The translations under genes and the position numbers were made by a program. Below the pieces are notes generated by a model. The model saw nothing but the letters and a program-made list of their open reading frames with translations. It searched no databases and had not been told where the DNA came from. 64,000 nt of DNA, from NCBI GenBank assembly GCA_046533095.1, contig JAJQRA010000017.1, positions 124,001 through 188,000 on the forward strand, given 5' to 3'. This stretch comes from ZAX-1 sp046533095. GTDB lineage: Bacteria > Bacillota > Clostridia > Lachnospirales > Lachnospiraceae. Below, piece after piece: positions 62,699 through 64,000 of the stretch; position 1 is the stretch's first letter, and each line of letters starts with the position of its first letter.

Positions 62699-63448
62699 TC
62701 AATAACTTCTATTAACTGCGGGATACATGGATTGGAATCTTTTCGCCATGAGTATTAGATTATTCAATGTATTTGCTTCATAGATCACATTAGGGAAAAA
62801 ATTCTGTTTAAGGCAGATATTGGTAACCAATTCGTAGTCACGGATTGATACTTTCGGATCCATAATAATAAATGGCTCTTGGGACAACTCGGTAATAGAG
62901 ATACTGGTCCGTTTCATTAGCGGATGGTTTTTATGTGCCACAGCACACATACTGTCTGAAAAAAGATGCTTCCGTGCAAATTGAGGTACTTTATCCAACT
63001 CCCGATCCGGGATTAATGCAATATCCACATTCTCATGGATCAAAGCTTCCGTCAGTAGGGAATAAGTATAATCTTTTAGATCTAATTTGATAGCCGGATA
63101 TTGTTTCTGGAAGCGGTTGACGATCTTAGGTAGCAGGTCAATCAGAGCTGTTCCTAAAAACCCCAACTTGATAGTACCGCAAATTCCTGCTTTAGATTCT
63201 TGAGCCACATTGATAGCATGATGATATTGTGCCAGCAGTTTCTCGGCTTCGCAATAAAACGCTTCTCCAGCGGGAGTTAGTTTTACAGCTTGTCTGTTCC
63301 GGGTGAATAGCTGAACACCAATTTCCTGTTCTAGATTCACGATAATTTTGCTCAAATTCGGTTGGGAGGTATGGAGTTTATTAGATGTCTTTGTAAAATT
63401 CAGCATTGATGCCAAGGCAACGAATGCCTCAATATGATAAATTATCAT
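62699..63448 (-). CDS. LysR-family transcriptional regulator, short at the C-terminus
   Basis: The start at 63448 follows GGGGGAAG. The 249-residue protein has the N-terminal winged HTH (MIIYHIEAFVALASMLNFT, TSQPNLSKIIVNLEQEIGVQLFTR) and most of the effector domain (GTIKLGFLGTALIDLLPKIVNRF). LysR proteins are usually about 290-300 residues; here the last segment after LNNLILM does not match the family and the protein stops early. This may be a recent truncation or frameshift. It is convergent with the long operon and divergent from the cupin gene, either of which it may control. Confidence 0.82.
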   Translation of the reverse strand: MIIYHIEAFVALASMLNFTKTSNKLHTSQPNLSKIIVNLEQEIGVQLFTRNRQAVKLTPAGEAFYCEAEKLLAQYHHAINVAQESKAGICGTIKLGFLGTALIDLLPKIVNRFQKQYPAIKLDLKDYTYSLLTEALIHENVDIALIPDRELDKVPQFARKHLFSDSMCAVAHKNHPLMKRTSISITELSQEPFIIMDPKVSIRDYELVTNICLKQNFFPNVIYEANTLNNLILMAKRFQSMYPAVNRSY

Positions 63449-63653
63449 TTTGCTTCCCCCTTCTGTGCCATCTGATAAATATGATGCTGAGGTCAAAACC
63501 AGATTCAAATTAACCCCATTATTCTTTTTAAATCTGTCATTTTGTTATAACTGTAATAAAAAACGTGAATTTCACTTTGCTTTTTTTATGTGATACGATG
63601 ATTATACAATAAAACAAAAGATTTGTCACTTAACAAGAAAGGATGAAGAAATT

Positions 63654-64000
63654 ATGGTAAAGCGAAGCTATGAAGATTTGAAAGTTTATAATGCTCCCGG
63701 TCATTTTGGTATGACAGCAATGCGGGTACATGGAAAGGAAGAAACCGGAGCGAAGAAATTTTGGATTGGGGTATCCACATTTCTCCCGGGTGGCGGTGCG
63801 GAATACGCTTATGAGGACAACCCGCTTGAGAAGGTTTACTATGTTCTGGAGGGGGAGATGACAGTGACAGACAAGGACGGAAATAAGTATGTGATTGCCA
63901 AAGACGAGAGCATCTCTTTCCTGCCAAACGAAGGACGGCATCTGATTAATGAAAGTAATTTCCCAGCACGTATGCTGGTAATCATCAATTATCCGGAAAA
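63654..64000 (+). CDS. Cupin-domain protein (runs off the right edge)
   Basis: The ATG at 63654 lies 11 bases after AAAGGA and the frame is open to the end of the window, giving 115 visible residues. EKVYYVLEGEMTVTDKDG and SFLPNEGRHLINESNFPARML are the two cupin motifs. Small cupins of this type bind metal and act as isomerases, decarboxylases or oxygenases, or stabilise ligands. It is divergent from the LysR gene across a 205-base spacer, so it may open a second unit of the same pathway. Confidence 0.85.
   Translation, partial: MVKRSYEDLKVYNAPGHFGMTAMRVHGKEETGAKKFWIGVSTFLPGGGAEYAYEDNPLEKVYYVLEGEMTVTDKDGNKYVIAKDESISFLPNEGRHLINESNFPARMLVIINYPE

Overview
The window looks like chromosome from an anaerobic, spore-forming, low-GC member of the Clostridia. 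The evidence is a SpoIIR gene, clostridial GGAGG-type ribosome binding sites, AT-rich spacers, a ferredoxin-linked 2-oxoacid oxidoreductase, molybdenum oxidoreductases and mannose-family PTS genes. I cannot name the genus from sequence reading alone.

Layout. (1) 1-4233: two tandem, paralogous molybdopterin oxidoreductases; the first is cut by the window edge and the second is fused at its N-terminus to a TorD-like chaperone domain. (2) 4317-11515: a hybrid sensor kinase on the minus strand, a TPR lipoprotein and a second hybrid kinase with an HPt domain. (3) 11534-30826: a sigma-54 activator followed by a fatty-acid or acyl-CoA beta-oxidation region. It holds a CoA-transferase, FadE-like dehydrogenase, acyl-CoA ligase, enoyl-CoA hydratase, FadN-like fusion, thiolase and MBL hydrolase. 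A second set has an acyl-CoA dehydrogenase, a CoA-transferase, a 2,4-dienoyl-CoA reductase and a small OYE. Each of the two sets starts with a -24/-12 promoter, an array of TGGCACA-type boxes and a shared AAAATAGGCTATT palindrome, so they probably form one regulon of the activator at 11534. (4) 31062-35097: HflX and a third hybrid kinase. (5) 35303-42419, minus strand: a sugar or sugar-acid module with HAD phosphatase, PTS EIIA/B/D/C, 6-phosphogluconate dehydrogenase, RpiB, DhaL and an SDR. (6) 42500-45000: decayed transposase pieces around an AAA-ATPase/PD-(D/E)XK gene that is itself bracketed by direct repeats. (7) 45205-50010: a beta-helix protein, flavin reductase, pirin and SpoIIR. (8) 50110-50604: an IS3 remnant. 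(9) 50958-62661: a twelve-gene operon with a VOC protein, a small unknown protein, a GntP permease, a four-subunit 2-oxoacid:ferredoxin oxidoreductase, an ADP-forming acyl-CoA synthetase, an MBL hydrolase, two MFS carriers and an LVIVD protein. It is followed by a short LysR gene diverging from a cupin gene that runs off the right edge.

How the parts may work together. The sigma-54 region encodes activation (ligase or CoA-transferase), dehydrogenation, hydration, oxidation and thiolysis of acyl-CoAs, plus reductases for unsaturated intermediates. The last operon suggests uptake of an organic acid, conversion of a 2-oxo acid to acyl-CoA with ferredoxin reduction, and ATP formation by the ADP-forming synthetase; its substrate is not identifiable from the sequence.

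A recurrent oddity is a set of short tandem repeats in or beside genes: 63 bp units over the stop of the first CoA-transferase, 41 bp units over the stop of hflX, a 15 bp array before rpiB, and 18 bp units inside the 5' end of spoIIR.
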